64,000 nt of DNA from Planctomycetota bacterium (GTDB lineage: Bacteria > Planctomycetota > Phycisphaerae > Phycisphaerales > UBA1924). Below, one piece after another: positions 62,511 to 64,000 of this stretch. The stretch is from positions 1 through 64,000 of the forward strand of contig CAUJHH010000024.1 of NCBI GenBank assembly GCA_963204725.1, in the 5' to 3' direction. Numbering within the stretch: position 1 is the stretch's first letter; every line of letters begins with the position of its first letter. The translations under genes and the position numbers were made by a program. The notes beneath the pieces were generated by a model. That model had not been told where the DNA came from, ran no database searches, and worked only from the letters and a program-made list of their open reading frames with translations.

Positions 62511-63131
62511 TCAACGATTCTCAGCGTATAGATGTTTCGCGATGACGCCGAGCAGATCCTGCCACGATCTCGCGAGCCCGCTCAACTCATCCTCCATCAC
62601 GTCGGCCAGTGCCGACCAATCCCGCGCCTGCACGCATCGCATCACTTCACCCAGCGTCGCGGTCGTGCGCGGGATGATCTCTCCCGCTGCCTCCGGCATC
62701 CCCGCACGAGCGCCGAGTGTCGGCAGGTCGGTCGACAGCAGAATGCAGACCTGATCCGTGCCGTCACGCACACCCTGCCACACGCCCAAAACTTCCTTCA
62801 TTGCGTCCATCGCCTGCTCGAGCTTGGATGCCAGAATCTGGTCCGCGACGAACCGCTGCGCCGCCGTGAGGTCCGACAGGGCCGTGGCTGCCGCCTCCAG
62901 CACACCCGCGCCGAGTTCGGCCTTGGACGTGGTCGCGAGCGCCACCTCCTTGAACGTCCCCGGCACATCCGGCGCGCCCTCGATGTCCCGCTCGGCGAGC
63001 GCGACGCCGTCCGCCTTGATCTCGACGACAATCCGCCCAAGTCTTTCAGCGTGTGCAGCGCCCGCGGCGATCGCCGCGGCAAGCGTCGGCCTTTCGAGAG
63101 CAACGGCGTTGTCATCGACGAGCAATCGCAT
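62511..63131 (-). CDS. Protein of unknown function, helical
   Basis: 206 aa. No signal peptide or membrane helix. Mostly Ala/Leu/Glu-rich helices (e.g. LGAGVLEAAATALSDLTAAQ), with a metal- or catalysis-like site not seen. Gaps of 15 and 27 bases to the genes on either side place it in an operon with the LAB_N protein and with the 252-aa protein. No function can be assigned; a partner role for the 252-aa neighbour is plausible because both are cytosolic and adjacent. Confidence 0.72.
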   Translation of the reverse strand: MRLLVDDNAVALERPTLAAAIAAGAAHAERLGRIVVEIKADGVALAERDIEGAPDVPGTFKEVALATTSKAELGAGVLEAAATALSDLTAAQRFVADQILASKLEQAMDAMKEVLGVWQGVRDGTDQVCILLSTDLPTLGARAGMPEAAGEIIPRTTATLGEVMRCVQARDWSALADVMEDELSGLARSWQDLLGVIAKHLYAENR

Positions 63132-63158
63132 GGTTCACTCCGTGCCCAAGGCACAATC

Positions 63159-63836
63159 TCACACCGCCTTGGCTATCGTGGCGCTCTGGACCCCGACCCG
63201 ACGCTCCCGCCTTCTCTGCTTGTAGATGAGCCGGATGTTGCGGGCATAGATCACCAGACCGGAGGTCTGGCCGAGTATCGCGACAAGATCCTGCCGCCAC
63301 GCGAAGTACGCAAAGAGCATCACCCCGCCGATCAGACTCATCCACCAGAAGACCTCGGGAACGGTGCTCTGACGTTGCTTCTCGGAGACGAACCACTGAA
63401 CGAGCATTCGACCCGAGAACGCGACCTGTCCACCGAATCCGATCGCGACCCACGCCAGCGATCCCCATGAAGTGATCCTTAGCAGCCGGAACGCCCAGTT
63501 CGCCTGCGACGAGACCGCGTCGGTGTACGCCCGATCGCCGAACAGCGACTTGAACGTGGCGCCGTCCATCACCTCGGACGCCCGCACGTCCCTCGACACC
63601 CGCTCACGCGTCAGCACACGAAACGTCGCTTCGGAAGTCGTCGGGTCGACCAGAACCTCAACGCGCCCGCGTGTATGGACCGCCTGGAACTCGTGGAGCA
63701 CCGCCCCCGGACGCATCACCGACTTGTAGTTCCCGAGCCCTGGCGCGAGCACAAGCACGATCCCGATGATGAGCACCGCCACCATCGCCGCCGCCGGCTC
63801 CCACTTCACGCGCTTCTTCGTGGTCGGCCCGTTCAT
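63159..63836 (-). CDS. Membrane protein with lipid-A-biosynthesis N-terminal (LAB_N)-like domain
   Basis: 225 aa. N-terminal membrane helix (about 17-34), a soluble periplasmic stretch (about 40-115), then three helices in GSLAWVAIGFGGQVAFSGRM, EVFWWMSLIGGVMLFAYFAW and LVAILGQTSGLVIYARNIRLIY (quoted in parts). The FSGRMLVQWFVSEKQRQSTVPEVFWW-type core (given in pieces) matches the LAB_N domain found with dolichol-phosphate-sugar synthases. It overlaps the upstream gene by four bases (ATGA), a common pairing of polyprenyl-P-sugar transferase and LAB_N protein. The soluble insertion between helix 1 and the LAB_N core is unusual. Confidence 0.83.
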   Translation of the reverse strand: MNGPTTKKRVKWEPAAAMVAVLIIGIVLVLAPGLGNYKSVMRPGAVLHEFQAVHTRGRVEVLVDPTTSEATFRVLTRERVSRDVRASEVMDGATFKSLFGDRAYTDAVSSQANWAFRLLRITSWGSLAWVAIGFGGQVAFSGRMLVQWFVSEKQRQSTVPEVFWWMSLIGGVMLFAYFAWRQDLVAILGQTSGLVIYARNIRLIYKQRRRERRVGVQSATIAKAV

Positions 63837-64000
63837 GCGTGGACTCCGCTCGGTCGCTCCTCACGCCTCGCGTCGCTGGGCACCCGATCGCCCGCCTCGC
63901 CCGCATGGATCTCGGTCGAGGTCACCGGCCGGCGCCGACTCCGCATCCACTTCACTGCGAACAGATCCTGCAGACCTGGCAATGCACGGGTCATGATCCC
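63833..64000 (-). CDS. C-terminal end of a probable polyprenyl-phosphate sugar transferase, cut by window edge
   Basis: The last 55 codons of a gene running in from beyond the right edge. The segment RALPGLQDLFAVKWMRSRRR resembles the C-terminus of DPM1-like GT2 enzymes, where an Arg-rich RxMRRR stretch follows a conserved L-x-D-x-x-x-V-x-W pattern. The remaining 35 residues are a polar tail. Its stop overlaps the LAB_N start by four bases, an arrangement typical of these glycolipid synthesis pairs. The catalytic domain is outside the window, so this is inference from context and a short motif. Confidence 0.6.
   Translation of the reverse strand, partial: GIMTRALPGLQDLFAVKWMRSRRRPVTSTEIHAGEAGDRVPSDARREERPSGVHA

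Overview
The window looks like a chromosomal segment of a GC-rich planctomycete, most likely of the Phycisphaerae type. The main clues are a secreted subtilase whose N-terminus carries an LEQRTLLSG motif (the planctomycete LEPRxLL-type export signal), a secreted protein with a PAP/PEP-CTERM-like tail, an operon of unusually large type II-like pseudopilins, and a futalosine-pathway menaquinone gene. This placement is inference from motifs, not from a database search. Genes are tightly packed, with many 1-4 base start/stop overlaps and regular use of GTG and TTG starts.

Left part (1-14.5 kb). A transposase-like fragment runs off the left edge. It is followed on the minus strand by citrate synthase, an OmpA/Pal-like lipoprotein, and a coupled set xseA-xseB-prepilin peptidase. 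Next come a secreted protein of unknown function, a glycosyltransferase and a partial oligopeptide ABC transporter (permease plus ATPase). On the plus strand lie a GrpB-like protein and a fur-katG peroxide-response pair. A small membrane protein and tRNA-Pro(UGG) close this part.

Centre-left (14.6-30.3 kb). One long minus-strand cluster encodes a type IV pilus/type II secretion-like machine. In transcription order it has a GspE/PilB ATPase with a 12-bp tandem repeat, PilT, a second GspE/PilB ATPase, the PilC/GspF platform protein, four class III pseudopilins that all have Ala rather than Gly before the mature Phe, and a very large GspK-like protein (1529 aa). The prepilin peptidase 10 kb away is the likely processing enzyme. 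No secretin or GspC/L/M genes are in the window.

Centre (30.5-43.7 kb). Mixed housekeeping genes: coaB, an RluA-methyltransferase fusion, truD, a FecCD-type permease, an isolated atpC, smpB, a LemA pair, a fumarylacetoacetate hydrolase-family gene, mqnD, a SpoIIE-type phosphatase, a B12-binding/MeaB GTPase fusion, HMG-CoA lyase and an atypical crotonase.

Right part (43.7-64 kb). The 1775-aa subtilase has a structured 5' leader RNA and a strong terminator. It is followed by two crotonases separated by a decayed CPBP protease end, an acyl-CoA dehydrogenase and a 2-oxoacid dehydrogenase operon (E1 alpha, E1 beta, E2, no E3). Together with the HMG-CoA lyase and the B12/MeaB fusion, this suggests branched-chain amino acid or acyl-CoA catabolism. 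Then come a Na/Pi cotransporter-like protein, an ECF sigma/anti-sigma pair divergent from a secreted DUF4394-like protein, and a minus-strand operon with a LAB_N membrane protein and the end of a probable polyprenyl-phosphate sugar transferase. Most antisense open frames are shadows produced by the high GC content and were left out.
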